64,000 nucleotides of DNA, taken from assembly GCF_000379445.1 (NCBI RefSeq), contig NZ_KB902239.1, forward strand, positions 186,145 to 250,144. Reading direction: 5' to 3'. The notes below the pieces were generated by a model. That model saw only the letters and a program-made list of their open reading frames with translations, had not been told where the DNA came from and made no database searches. Positions 9,125-17,514 of this stretch are shown piece after piece. This DNA is from Fangia hongkongensis FSC776 = DSM 21703. GTDB lineage: Bacteria; Pseudomonadota; Gammaproteobacteria; Francisellales; Francisellaceae. Positions within the stretch are counted from its first letter, which is position 1; each line of letters begins with the position of its first letter. Made by a program: the position numbers and the translations under genes.

Positions 9125-9231
9125 TCTTCATATTCCTTAGACTGACGCCATTTTGGATGGGTGAATTATTTGCTATGATCGGTGCCTTTAATATCATAAA
9201 TGTTCATTCAACCACGGAGGTGTAATTCGCT

Positions 9232-10791
9232 ATGAAATTAAAATTAATCGGGATGGCAGCATCTATGCTCGCCAGTAGCACAGTGTTTGCTGTGCCTTCT
9301 ATGTGTAGTAATCCTGTTTCTGAAAAACTCTCAATTAATGATGTTCAAGCGCAAGCTAGATATGAGCAGTTGATGTTAGCTAACATCGCAACAAGCAATC
9401 ATCTAACTGTGCAAGGAGAAGTGTTTAACACGCTTCCTGGGATGATTGTTGCTGCGCAGTCAAATTATAACCCTGATTATGCCTACCATTGGGCAAGGGA
9501 TGCTGGGCTTACGATGTTGGCGGTAAATGATCTAGCTAAACAAAACTTTAGTAAATACCAAAGCTATTTGGATAATTATATTAACTGGTCTTCGCATATC
9601 AATACACTATCGCCAGTAAATTACAGTTGCGAAAATGAGGCCTGTCCCGTACTTGGGGAGCCAAAGTTTAACCTTGATGGTAGTATATACACTGGTCCAT
9701 GGGGGCGAAATCAAAATGATGGTCCGGCAATAAGAGCAGTTGCATTGATGCAAATCTTGGATAATTATGCAAAGAATAATAAGACTCCTAAAGGTTATGA
9801 CAACATTGATGCGGTGTTTAGAGAAGTCATTGAGCCAAATTTGAATTACGTGGCAAGTAACTGGCAAAGCCCAACATTTGATTTGTGGGAAGAGGTTAAA
9901 GGGATGCACTTTTTCACCCTGATGACGCAGTACACATCTTTAATTTTGGCTGATCAGTTTGCTAAAGCACACAATATATCGATACATCAAAATTACGATC
10001 AAATAGCCCAAGAGATTAAGAAATATCTTGAAGATCATTTTTATTATACTGGGAGTGGGTATACCTATCATTATGCTCGAGTGAATACATTAACAGCATT
10101 AGATATCCCAACTAAAGCAAACTGGAACTACTTTGATCAAAATAAGCATGCTTGGATGAATATTTCTATCATATTGGCAATTGCCTTTGAGCAGAAGTAT
10201 CTCTCTAAGAAAGATCTCATTTGGTCATTATCTTCAGATGCAACTTTAAATACCGCCTATGAAACAATCAATTATTATGCTGATAAGAACGTTAACTCTC
10301 CAACGAATCTTGCAGCATATGGCGGTCCAAATATAGGAAGATATCCTGCTGATGTCTATGGTGGTACAGCGGGTGATCAAGCTGGGGCATGGTTTTTAGC
10401 AACAACAGTCATGTCGCGAGTATATTTACAGGTGGCAAGTGAGATTAATCAAGGAGCATTAACATCAATAAATAGCATTAATGTAAAGTTCTTTAACCAA
10501 GCAATTACGCTGTATCGCGCTATTACAGGAGATAGCTCCATGCAAATGCTCAAAGCTGGTGATAGCGTGAATAAAAAACTTGCCTCGGTGATGATGAGTT
10601 TGGCTGATAATATGCTTTATGCCAACCAAAGACATGGCAAACAGCCTTGTGGTTTTGGTAATTTCTCTGCTTGTAATTTGTCAGAACAGTATAATTTTTC
10701 AACTGGAGTTGAGCAAAGTGTCTCCGATTTGACTTGGAGTTATGCTGAGGTATTAAGAGCACTTCAACAAAGAAATAAGATCTGCTCTTAA
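9232..10791 (+). CDS. Secreted GH15 glucoamylase (glucan 1,4-alpha-glucosidase)
   Basis: Family 15 glycoside hydrolase that releases glucose from the non-reducing ends of alpha-1,4-glucans. A 20-residue Sec signal peptide ends VFA. The (alpha/alpha)6 barrel is marked by YAYHWARDAGLTML (84-97), the catalytic-acid segment DLWEEVKG with E220 as probable general acid, GGPNIGRYPADVYGG, and the C-terminal GVEQSVSDLTWSYAEVL, whose Glu is the expected catalytic base. 519 residues, close to the catalytic domain alone, with no starch-binding domain visible. Strong ribosome-binding site (GGAGGTG) upstream and a hairpin terminator after the stop, so it is monocistronic. Confidence 0.94.
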   Translation: MKLKLIGMAASMLASSTVFAVPSMCSNPVSEKLSINDVQAQARYEQLMLANIATSNHLTVQGEVFNTLPGMIVAAQSNYNPDYAYHWARDAGLTMLAVNDLAKQNFSKYQSYLDNYINWSSHINTLSPVNYSCENEACPVLGEPKFNLDGSIYTGPWGRNQNDGPAIRAVALMQILDNYAKNNKTPKGYDNIDAVFREVIEPNLNYVASNWQSPTFDLWEEVKGMHFFTLMTQYTSLILADQFAKAHNISIHQNYDQIAQEIKKYLEDHFYYTGSGYTYHYARVNTLTALDIPTKANWNYFDQNKHAWMNISIILAIAFEQKYLSKKDLIWSLSSDATLNTAYETINYYADKNVNSPTNLAAYGGPNIGRYPADVYGGTAGDQAGAWFLATTVMSRVYLQVASEINQGALTSINSINVKFFNQAITLYRAITGDSSMQMLKAGDSVNKKLASVMMSLADNMLYANQRHGKQPCGFGNFSACNLSEQYNFSTGVEQSVSDLTWSYAEVLRALQQRNKICS

Positions 10792-10813
10792 CTCTTATGT
10801 GCTAAATTCTCTG

Positions 10814-10846
10814 AGCCAAGCAATTTCCTATTGTGTTTGGCTTTTT
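10814..10846 (+). terminator. Terminator of the glucoamylase gene
   Basis: AGCCAAGCAA (10814-10823) pairs with TTGTGTTTGGCT (10831-10842) with a small bulge and a seven-base loop, followed by TTTTTA. It lies 22 bases after the stop codon. Confidence 0.75.
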
Positions 10847-10902
10847 ATCTTGATAACAAGTTGCTATAGTTTTTAGGTAACAATCGATTAAGGAAATATA
10901 CG

Positions 10903-11604
10903 ATGAAGAAATTACTATGTGGTGCGAGCATGATTGCATTTGGCGCTTTGAGTCTATGTAATAGCGCATTTGCGAATGCAGCGCCAACCCAAAAGGCAAC
11001 GGCAAAAAGTGCACTTAATAAAGAGGCACTTAAATCACCGGTTGGATATTGGCTTCAATATAGTGATAATGGCAAAGGCCAATCGATTATTGAAGTGTAT
11101 AAAGGCAAAGATGGAAAGCTTGCGGGCAAAATCATTGTGCCATTTGTTAATATTGTTGATGATAAAGTTGAAGTCCCAGATGTTTCTTGTAAAAACTGTG
11201 GTAGTGGCGATGAAAATGGCTACAAATACGATTATACCAAGATGCCTGCAAATCAGGTTCAGGGACTTAAAATGATGTGGAGCTTTACAAAAGATGATGA
11301 TGGAAGTGACAGCGAAGGACCTACTTATGATGATGGCTCTATTTTAGATCCATCAAGCGGGAAGGTGTATAGCTGTAAAATGTACACTACAAATAACGGC
11401 AAAAAACTCAATGTCAGAGGGTATATTGGTTTTTCTTTATTTGGACGTACCCAGACTTGGTATCGCATTGACAACACCATGGCTAAAAAGTATGTAGCAC
11501 TTTGTGGGCTTACTGCAAAAGGGAGCTATCCATATGCAGATAAAACAGGAAAAATCATCAATAAAGCGCTATGGGAAGAGTGCTCTAATGTCAGCATTAA
11601 ATAA
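10903..11604 (+). CDS. Exported DUF2147 family protein
   Basis: 233 residues with a clear signal peptide (cleavage near FANA, about residue 25). The mature part matches the DUF2147 layout: SPVGYWLQYSDNG near the start, IIEVYKGKDGKLAGKIIVP, then GSILDPSSGKVYSCKMYTTNNGKKLNVRGYIGFSLFGRTQTWYR. The family is a small periplasmic beta-barrel of unknown function with a lipocalin-like appearance. An acidic DDDGSDSEGPTYDDG insert is present. SD AAGGA eight bases before the ATG. Its gene stands alone between the glucoamylase and the ilv leader. Confidence 0.88.
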   Translation: MKKLLCGASMIAFGALSLCNSAFANAAPTQKATAKSALNKEALKSPVGYWLQYSDNGKGQSIIEVYKGKDGKLAGKIIVPFVNIVDDKVEVPDVSCKNCGSGDENGYKYDYTKMPANQVQGLKMMWSFTKDDDGSDSEGPTYDDGSILDPSSGKVYSCKMYTTNNGKKLNVRGYIGFSLFGRTQTWYRIDNTMAKKYVALCGLTAKGSYPYADKTGKIINKALWEECSNVSIK

Positions 11605-11661
11605 GTTTTTTGTTATTTTTCAGAAAAAAAGCAAATTAATGGTTGTCTTTTAGCCGAGCAC

Positions 11662-11691
11662 TTGATAGTTTGAATGATGTAAAGGTTAAAT
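11662..11691 (+). promoter_or_regulatory. Possible promoter of the ilv operon
   Basis: -35 TTGATA (11662-11667), 18-base spacer, weak -10 TTAAAT (11686-11691). It is placed about 20 bases before the leader-peptide ATG. Weak match, given mainly because of position. Confidence 0.3.
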
Positions 11692-11709
11692 TTTAAAAGA
11701 GAGTTTTAA

Positions 11710-11790
11710 ATGAATCAACGCAGTCACCTAATCAGCCTAATTCTGATTATTCTGGTCGTCATCGGACGACAGGAAGGTGCGTGGCTGTAA
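11710..11790 (+). CDS. ilv operon leader peptide (attenuator peptide)
   Basis: A 26-codon open frame upstream of ilvB, too short to stand out as a gene by length. After MNQRSH it reads LISLILIILVVI, so 11 of 12 consecutive residues are Leu, Ile or Val, then GRQEGAWL. The codons sense exactly the three end products of the operon. GAG lies ten bases before the ATG. Ribosome stalling in this run when charged Leu-, Ile- or Val-tRNA is scarce would free the antiterminator (11772-11781 with 11814-11823). The function is inferred from composition, position and the alternative stems, as in classical ilv attenuators. Confidence 0.9.
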   Translation: MNQRSHLISLILIILVVIGRQEGAWL

Positions 11791-11823
11791 GTTTTAAAGC
11801 CTAAGAGAAAACCCGCATCTTCC
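11755..11823 (+). promoter_or_regulatory. ilv attenuator: pause hairpin and antiterminator
   Basis: Two mutually exclusive structures can be drawn. The pause/protector hairpin is GTCGTC-ATCG-GACGAC (11755-11770), overlapping the last sensing codons. The antiterminator pairs GGAAGGTGCG (11772-11781) with CGCATCTTCC (11814-11823), ten pairs including one G-U. The second arm is the same sequence that forms the left arm of the terminator at 11808-11846, so only one of the two can form. Confidence 0.8.
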
Positions 11824-11846
11824 GCCAAAGATGCGGGTTTTTTTTT
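11808..11846 (+). terminator. ilv attenuator terminator
   Basis: AAAACCCGCATCTT (11808-11821) pairs perfectly with AAGATGCGGGTTTT (11828-11841) around a six-base loop and runs into a nine-T tract (11838-11846). It lies between the leader peptide and ilvB, 24 bases before the ilvB start. Confidence 0.93.
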
Positions 11847-11869
11847 AGCAAAAAAAGAGGGAAGTGTAG

Positions 11870-13570
11870 ATGCAGATGACAGGTGCAAGTGCGATTATCC
11901 AATCGCTAATAGATGAACAGGCTGAGTGTATATTTGGCTATCCTGGGGGGGCAATCATGCCAACCTATGATGCCCTTTATCATAAGCGTGAGGACATAAA
12001 ACATGTGCTTGTGCGTCATGAGCAGGCAGCGGTGCACGCAGCTGTAGGTTATGCAAGAGCAACGCACAAGGTGGGTGTGGCAATGGCAACCTCAGGGCCT
12101 GGGGCAACCAACTTAATTACGGGTATTACCGATGCGCTGATTGACTCTGTTCCGATTGTTTGTATCACAGGTCAGGTGTTTAGTGAACTTCTGGGGACAG
12201 ATGCTTTTCAAGAGGCTGATATTATTGGCATGACAGTCACTTCAACTAAGTGGAATTATCAAATTACCGACCCTCAAGAGATTCCAAAAGTATTCAAAAA
12301 AGCCTTTGAAATTGCAAGAAGTGGACGTCCCGGACCGGTGTTAATCGATATTACAAAAGATGCTCAAGTTGGCTTGATGGAATATGTTAAAGCCAAAGCA
12401 AATACCCAAGAGAAAAAATGGTTGAAAAAACCGGTTTTAAATATGAATCAGATTCATAAGGCATCTGAGATAATTAATGGCGCTAAAAAGCCAATTATTA
12501 TTGCTGGACACGGTGTTATGATCTCTGAGGCTGAAGAGATTTTGTTAAAAATTGCTGAAAAGTCAAATATTCCTGTTGTTAGTACACTGTTAGGATTATC
12601 TACTTTTTCTGTAGGCCATCCACTTTATAAGGGTATGCTGGGCATGCATGGTAACTATGCGGCAAATCTTTTATGTAATGAAGCAGATGTTGTTTTAGCT
12701 GTTGGCATGCGCTTTGATGATAGGGTGACAGGCAAGCTTGATGCCTATTTACCACATGCCAAGATTATACATATTGAAATTGATCAGGCTGAAATTGATA
12801 AGAATGTTAAGGCAACCATTGGCATACATGCTGATGCAAAAGAAGCTTTAACCGTTCTTTTCCCTTATATCAGACAGCAAAACTATCTCAATTGGCACAC
12901 GAACTTCAGCGAGCTGAAGCAAAAAGAATATGATCAGGTAATTCATAAAGAGAGCTACCCAGAAAGTGGTCTGATAAAAATGGCTGAGGTCATCAGAAGA
13001 ATCTCCGAGAAGACAAAAGGTAAAGCGGTTATTGTCACAGATGTTGGTCAACATCAAATGATTGCAGCAAGATACTATCAATTTGAAAACACAAAAGCAC
13101 ATATTACTTCGGGAGGACTCGGTACAATGGGTTTTGCGCTTCCTGCTGCGATTGGTGCTAAACTTGGTGTGCAGGATGTTAAAGAAGTTATTGCCATTGC
13201 AGGGGATGGTGGCTTTCAAATGAATATTCAAGAGCTTGCAGTACTTAAACAGGAAAACATTGCGGTTAAAGTGATTATTCTAAATAATGGCTATTTGGGG
13301 ATGGTGAGACAGTGGCAGGAGCTGTTCTTTGAAGAGCGCTACTCATTTACTGAGATTAGTGCACCGGATTTTGTCAAAGTGGCTGAAGCTTATGGTGTAA
13401 AAGGAGAGCATGTTTTTGAGCGCGACACGCTGGATCAGGCTTTGGATAATCTTTTTGCTGCAAAAGAGTCTTATGTGTTAGAAATTGCAGTTGAACAGCA
13501 GGAAAATGTTTTTCCAATGGTTCCTGCAGGTGCATCAATTAGTGAAACAAAATTAAGTGTAGAGGGGTGA
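11870..13570 (+). CDS. ilvB: Acetolactate synthase, large (catalytic) subunit
   Basis: Thiamine-diphosphate enzyme that condenses pyruvate with pyruvate or 2-ketobutyrate, the first common step to Val/Leu and Ile. 566 residues. The N-terminus has FGYPGGAIMPTYDALY and the ThDP-activating Glu in VRHEQAAVHAA, followed by GPGATNLITGI. The C-terminal cofactor motif is GDGGFQMNIQELAV ending at LNN. It is the first structural gene after the attenuator. The small subunit follows after four bases, so translation is probably coupled. ilvI and ilvG are alternative names for the same family. Confidence 0.96.
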   Translation: MQMTGASAIIQSLIDEQAECIFGYPGGAIMPTYDALYHKREDIKHVLVRHEQAAVHAAVGYARATHKVGVAMATSGPGATNLITGITDALIDSVPIVCITGQVFSELLGTDAFQEADIIGMTVTSTKWNYQITDPQEIPKVFKKAFEIARSGRPGPVLIDITKDAQVGLMEYVKAKANTQEKKWLKKPVLNMNQIHKASEIINGAKKPIIIAGHGVMISEAEEILLKIAEKSNIPVVSTLLGLSTFSVGHPLYKGMLGMHGNYAANLLCNEADVVLAVGMRFDDRVTGKLDAYLPHAKIIHIEIDQAEIDKNVKATIGIHADAKEALTVLFPYIRQQNYLNWHTNFSELKQKEYDQVIHKESYPESGLIKMAEVIRRISEKTKGKAVIVTDVGQHQMIAARYYQFENTKAHITSGGLGTMGFALPAAIGAKLGVQDVKEVIAIAGDGGFQMNIQELAVLKQENIAVKVIILNNGYLGMVRQWQELFFEERYSFTEISAPDFVKVAEAYGVKGEHVFERDTLDQALDNLFAAKESYVLEIAVEQQENVFPMVPAGASISETKLSVEG

Positions 13571-13574
13571 GAGA

Positions 13575-13880
13575 ATGAAAGAGACAATTTATTTTATATC
13601 AATGACAACTGAAAATGCACTTTGTGTGTTACAACGTATTGCATCTGTTTTTTCAAGACATCGTATTAACATTGAACAAATGAATGTGTTTGAAACGGCA
13701 AATAAGGGCGTTTCACATTTCTCGCTTGTATTGCACTCAAATGAAGAAAAGATTCAAAAAGTTGTTAAGCAGCTAGATAAGGTTATTGAAGTGATGGATA
13801 TTACTATCTCAAATCGAATTCAAATGAGTGATGTGGCAAAAGAGACAGAAAAGATGAAAACACTAAAGGCGGTCGCATAG
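13575..13880 (+). CDS. ilvN: Acetolactate synthase, small (regulatory) subunit
   Basis: 101-residue ACT-domain protein that activates the large subunit and confers valine feedback inhibition. It starts with TIYFISMTTENALCVLQRIASVFSRHRINIEQMNV, the ACT beta-alpha-beta unit with the ligand-side residues between sheet and helix, and continues with KVVKQLDKVIEV. It is a short form of the family (like IlvN/IlvM, shorter than the roughly 160-residue IlvH), with only a short tail after the ACT domain. It follows ilvB by four bases and precedes the threonine synthase fusion by nine. Confidence 0.9.
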   Translation: MKETIYFISMTTENALCVLQRIASVFSRHRINIEQMNVFETANKGVSHFSLVLHSNEEKIQKVVKQLDKVIEVMDITISNRIQMSDVAKETEKMKTLKAVA

Positions 13881-13889
13881 GTTTATTCA

Positions 13890-15683
13890 ATGTATCAACT
13901 AATTGACTTCAAAACAAAACAAACAGTAACAACAGATGATTTTGTATTCGCAGGGGAAGATACGCCTTGGGAAGTAAAAATGGATCTGGAAAAAATCAAG
14001 CGCAGAATTAATCTTGATTATTTTACACAAGCAGCGCCTTGTTTATCAAAATACTTACCACTTATGCCCATTCAGGAGCCTGCTAATTTTGTCTCTTTAA
14101 GAGAAAGTGCAACGCCACTTGTAAGAAGCAAAGTGATTGGTAAGGCGCTTGGTATTGATTTATATTTCAAAGTTGAGGGGAAAAATCCAACTGGCTCATT
14201 TAAAGATAGAGGCTCAGCAGTTGATATTACCTTAGCAAAAGAAATGGGTGCAAAAGGGATTGTGCTCGCTTCAACTGGGAATATGGCTGCCTCTTGTTCA
14301 TGTTATGCTGCAGCGGCAAAAATGCCTTGTTTTATTATCGTGCCAGAGGGAGTGTCTATGTCAAAATTGGCACAGGTTATCTCCTTTGGTGGCAAGATTA
14401 TTCAAGTAAAAGGTAGTTATAATGATGCTGCCGATCTTGCCTATAAGATTGCAAAATCTAAAAAGTTTTTCTTGGCTGGAGATTATGCTTTTCGTGTTGA
14501 AGGGCAAAAGACAGCTGCCTTTGAAATTATTGATCAAATGCTCTTTCAAGTTCCAGATGAAGTGGTTGTTCCTGTCGGTTGTGGTACCAATTTAACGGCT
14601 TATCGAAAAGGCTTTGAAGAATATCAAGCACTTGGCTTGATTGAAAAAAATCCTCGCCTTGTTGGCGTACAGGCAACAGGTGCGGATACCTTAGAGCGCG
14701 CCTTTAGTAATAATGAAAAAGAAATTAAGCCACTTAAAAGTGCCAATACTTCGGCAACGGCTATTGCTGTCCCTTATCCAATCGATGGAGATAAAGCGTT
14801 GGATGCGATTTATCAAAGTGGTGGTGAGGCCGTTTCAGTAAGTGATACTGAAATGCTTTCAGCACAATATGAGCTTTCTACTCAAGAAGGGCTCTTTGTT
14901 GAAAATGCATCAGCAGCAACGGTAGCGTATTTATTTAAAAAACACAAAGCAGGTAAACTGCCTCAAGGCAAAAAAGTTGTTTGTGTTTTATCAGGAGAAG
15001 GGTTAAAAGACCCTTCTGTTGTTTTAAAAGCAGCAATTCAACCGCCGATTATTTATCCGAATGAAGCTGATTTTGACAAGCTTTATAACAATAACTTCTT
15101 TGACAATAAAACCATGGTGTTTATTGAACAGAATGAAGTGATTTTTGCAAGTGTGCCAACGGTTCAAGAAGTAAAAGATAAGCTGATTGAGCTATTTGAA
15201 GCAAAGTATGACGATGATTTTATTGTTAAAGTACATCAAAGTATTCGCCACTTCCTTGGTAAGGGAAAGTCAATTACCGTGTCAGATTTGCAGGATATTG
15301 TCCAAGATGCAAGAGAAATGGTCGATCATGGCGCGAAAGATGCGCTTAAAGTCATTTCATTTAAAGTGGCAACTGCAAAAGATGGTATTGCTGAGGCAGA
15401 GGTCACAGTTGAGCGTGATGGACAGTTGTATTTTGCTTCAGATGAAGGTGTTGGTCCTGTTGACGCTATCATTAAAGCATTGACAAAAGCATGTCCAGGG
15501 GAAGTCAGTTATAAGCTGACAGATTATAAAGTACAAATTCGTGGGCAAGGAGCTGATGCGGTGGTGTATGTTGAGCTTAAGATGCTAAAAAGTGGACTGC
15601 CATCAGTTGGAAAGGCCATTTCACCTGATATTATTCAAGCATCAGTAGAGGCATTTATTGATGCATATAATATTCGTAGATAG
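13890..15683 (+). CDS. Threonine synthase fused to a LeuA-type allosteric domain
   Basis: Residues 1 to about 390 form a fold-type II PLP enzyme of the threonine synthase kind: LYFKVEGKNPTGSFKDRGSA with Schiff-base Lys105, ASTGNMAAS phosphate-side loop and VPVGCGTN. It would make threonine from O-phosphohomoserine, feeding isoleucine synthesis. Residues 490-597 resemble the regulatory domain of 2-isopropylmalate/citramalate synthases: GVGPVDAIIKAL, YKVQIRGQGADAVVYVEL and the ending SPDIIQASVEAFIDAYN. A linker of about 100 residues joins them. It lies inside the attenuated ilv operon between ilvN and ilvD. A threonine dehydratase activity is less likely because the active-site wording is ThrC-like, but the operon context makes it worth testing. 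Feedback by isoleucine or leucine through the C-terminus is inference. Confidence 0.85.
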   Translation: MYQLIDFKTKQTVTTDDFVFAGEDTPWEVKMDLEKIKRRINLDYFTQAAPCLSKYLPLMPIQEPANFVSLRESATPLVRSKVIGKALGIDLYFKVEGKNPTGSFKDRGSAVDITLAKEMGAKGIVLASTGNMAASCSCYAAAAKMPCFIIVPEGVSMSKLAQVISFGGKIIQVKGSYNDAADLAYKIAKSKKFFLAGDYAFRVEGQKTAAFEIIDQMLFQVPDEVVVPVGCGTNLTAYRKGFEEYQALGLIEKNPRLVGVQATGADTLERAFSNNEKEIKPLKSANTSATAIAVPYPIDGDKALDAIYQSGGEAVSVSDTEMLSAQYELSTQEGLFVENASAATVAYLFKKHKAGKLPQGKKVVCVLSGEGLKDPSVVLKAAIQPPIIYPNEADFDKLYNNNFFDNKTMVFIEQNEVIFASVPTVQEVKDKLIELFEAKYDDDFIVKVHQSIRHFLGKGKSITVSDLQDIVQDAREMVDHGAKDALKVISFKVATAKDGIAEAEVTVERDGQLYFASDEGVGPVDAIIKALTKACPGEVSYKLTDYKVQIRGQGADAVVYVELKMLKSGLPSVGKAISPDIIQASVEAFIDAYNIRR

Positions 15684-15759
15684 TTTGAAGCTTGGCATAT
15701 AAATCTGTATGCTAAATGAGCGTTATTTGTAGTAAGCATTAATTCAGAGGTTTTATTAA

Positions 15760-17445
15760 ATGACAACAAAGAATAAATTAAATCGCTATAGTTCATCATT
15801 GACACAGGTCAAGTCCCAAGGTGCTTCACAAGCGATGCTTTATGGCACAGGCATGAATGAAGCAGATATGGATAAAGCGCAGGTGGGTATTGCCAGTGTG
15901 TGGTATGAAGGGAATACTTGTAATATGCATCTTAATACCTTAGCGCAGTTTGTTAAAACAAGCGTGCAAAGAGAAGAGATGGTTGGAATGCGTTTTAATA
16001 CCATTGGTGTTAGTGATGGCATTTCAATGGGAACAGATGGAATGAGTTTTTCATTGCAATCACGCGATTTAATTGCAGATTCTATTGAGACAGTGATGTC
16101 TGCACATTGGTATGATGCACAGGTCTCCATTCCGGGTTGTGATAAAAATATGCCAGGATGCATGATTGCGCTTGGTCGGTTAAATCGCCCGGGTCTTGTC
16201 GTTTATGGTGGAACCATTCAAGCAGGTGTTGTCAGAGGAAAGCCTGTTGATATTGTGAGCGCATTTCAAAGTTATGGCGCTTGCCTATCTGGTAGTATTA
16301 CTGAAGCGGAAAGAAAAGAGACGATTAAAAAAGCCTGCCCCGGCGCGGGTGCTTGTGGCGGTATGTATACTGCCAATACAATGGCCTGTGCAATTGAAGC
16401 GATGGGTATGAGTTTGCCTTATAGCTCATCCACCCCTGCAACCGATCCTAAGAAAATCGAAGAGTGTGATCAGGTTGGTAAAGCTATTAAAAAGCTTTTA
16501 GAGCTTGATTTGAAGCCACGTGATATCATGACAAAAGAAGCTTTTGAAAATGCGATGGTGGTGATCACTGCAATGGGCGGATCAACCAATGCAGTTTTAC
16601 ATTTAATTGCTATTGCTCACTCAGTGGGGGTGAAATTAACACTCAATGATTTTCAAAAAGTCAGTGATAAAGTGCCTCTTTTGGCTGATTTTAAGCCAAG
16701 TGGAAAATATGTAATGGCTGATTTACATGCCATTGGTGGTACACCCGCTGTGATGAAAATGCTCTTAAAAGAAGGGCTTTTGCATGGGCAGTGCATGACT
16801 GTTACAGGAAAAACTTTACAAGAGAATCTACAAGAAGCAAAAGATTTACCAGAGAATAATGATATTATTCACTCACTTGACAATCCGCTTAAGAAAACAG
16901 GCCATTTACAAATCTTAACAGGCAATCTTGCAACAGAAGGCTCTGTTGCCAAAATTACTGGTAAAGAAGGCGAGATTTTCACAGGGACAGCAAATGTGTT
17001 TGACCAAGAAGAAGCACTAGTTGAAGCGGTTGAAGCGGGTAAGGTTCAAAAAGGTGATGTCATTGTCATTCGCTATGAAGGACCAAAAGGTGGCCCGGGT
17101 ATGCCGGAGATGTTAAAACCCACTTCACTTATTATGGGTGCGGGATTAGGTAAAGATGTCGCGCTTATTACAGATGGACGCTTCTCTGGAGGGTCACATG
17201 GTTTCATCGTTGGTCATATCGCCCCTGAAGCACAAGTCGGTGGGAATATTGCGCTTGTCGAAAATGGCGATAAGATCACCATAGATGCAAAAAATAATAC
17301 CATTGATGTGCATGTGTCAGATGAGCTATTGGCTAAAAGGCGTGCAAAATGGCAAGCCCCTGAGCTAAAAGCAAAACAGGGCACCTTAAGAAAATATATC
17401 AAGACGGTTTCTTCTGCCTCAGAGGGCTGTGTGACAGATGCATAA
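15760..17445 (+). CDS. ilvD: Dihydroxy-acid dehydratase
   Basis: Iron-sulfur enzyme that dehydrates 2,3-dihydroxy-isovalerate and -methylvalerate to the 2-keto acids of Val and Ile. 561 residues. Cluster-ligand motifs GCDKNMPGC and [16 protein letters not shown] are intact, as are the [17 protein letters not shown] and [12 protein letters not shown] segments. It is the last gene of the operon, 76 bases after the threonine synthase fusion. ilvC (ketol-acid reductoisomerase) and ilvE are not in the window, so the pathway is split between loci. A 44-base hairpin follows the stop. Confidence 0.97.
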   Translation: MTTKNKLNRYSSSLTQVKSQGASQAMLYGTGMNEADMDKAQVGIASVWYEGNTCNMHLNTLAQFVKTSVQREEMVGMRFNTIGVSDGISMGTDGMSFSLQSRDLIADSIETVMSAHWYDAQVSIPGCDKNMPGCMIALGRLNRPGLVVYGGTIQAGVVRGKPVDIVSAFQSYGACLSGSITEAERKETIKKACPGAGACGGMYTANTMACAIEAMGMSLPYSSSTPATDPKKIEECDQVGKAIKKLLELDLKPRDIMTKEAFENAMVVITAMGGSTNAVLHLIAIAHSVGVKLTLNDFQKVSDKVPLLADFKPSGKYVMADLHAIGGTPAVMKMLLKEGLLHGQCMTVTGKTLQENLQEAKDLPENNDIIHSLDNPLKKTGHLQILTGNLATEGSVAKITGKEGEIFTGTANVFDQEEALVEAVEAGKVQKGDVIVIRYEGPKGGPGMPEMLKPTSLIMGAGLGKDVALITDGRFSGGSHGFIVGHIAPEAQVGGNIALVENGDKITIDAKNNTIDVHVSDELLAKRRAKWQAPELKAKQGTLRKYIKTVSSASEGCVTDA

Positions 17446-17450
17446 TTGAA

Positions 17451-17494
17451 GTGTTTATACCCATTGTAAAATGATTTACGATGGGTATAAACAC
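17451..17494. terminator. Long hairpin between ilvD and a convergent regulator gene
   Basis: The 20-base arms at 17451-17470 and 17475-17494 are complementary apart from one T-G pair, with the loop ATGA. Arms begin GTGTTTATACCC and end GGGTATAAACAC. No long T-run follows on the plus strand. The hairpin lies five bases after the ilvD stop and twenty before the stop of the opposing gene, so a bidirectional terminator or transcript-end stabiliser is the likely role. Confidence 0.75.
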
Positions 17495-17514
17495 TAATAT
17501 CAAAATATAGCTAT

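Noticed and set aside
13890-15683. Threonine dehydratase (ilvA) by operon context
   Set aside because: The PLP-lysine motif is of threonine-synthase type, and the C-terminal domain is LeuA-like rather than the ACT-like domains of IlvA.
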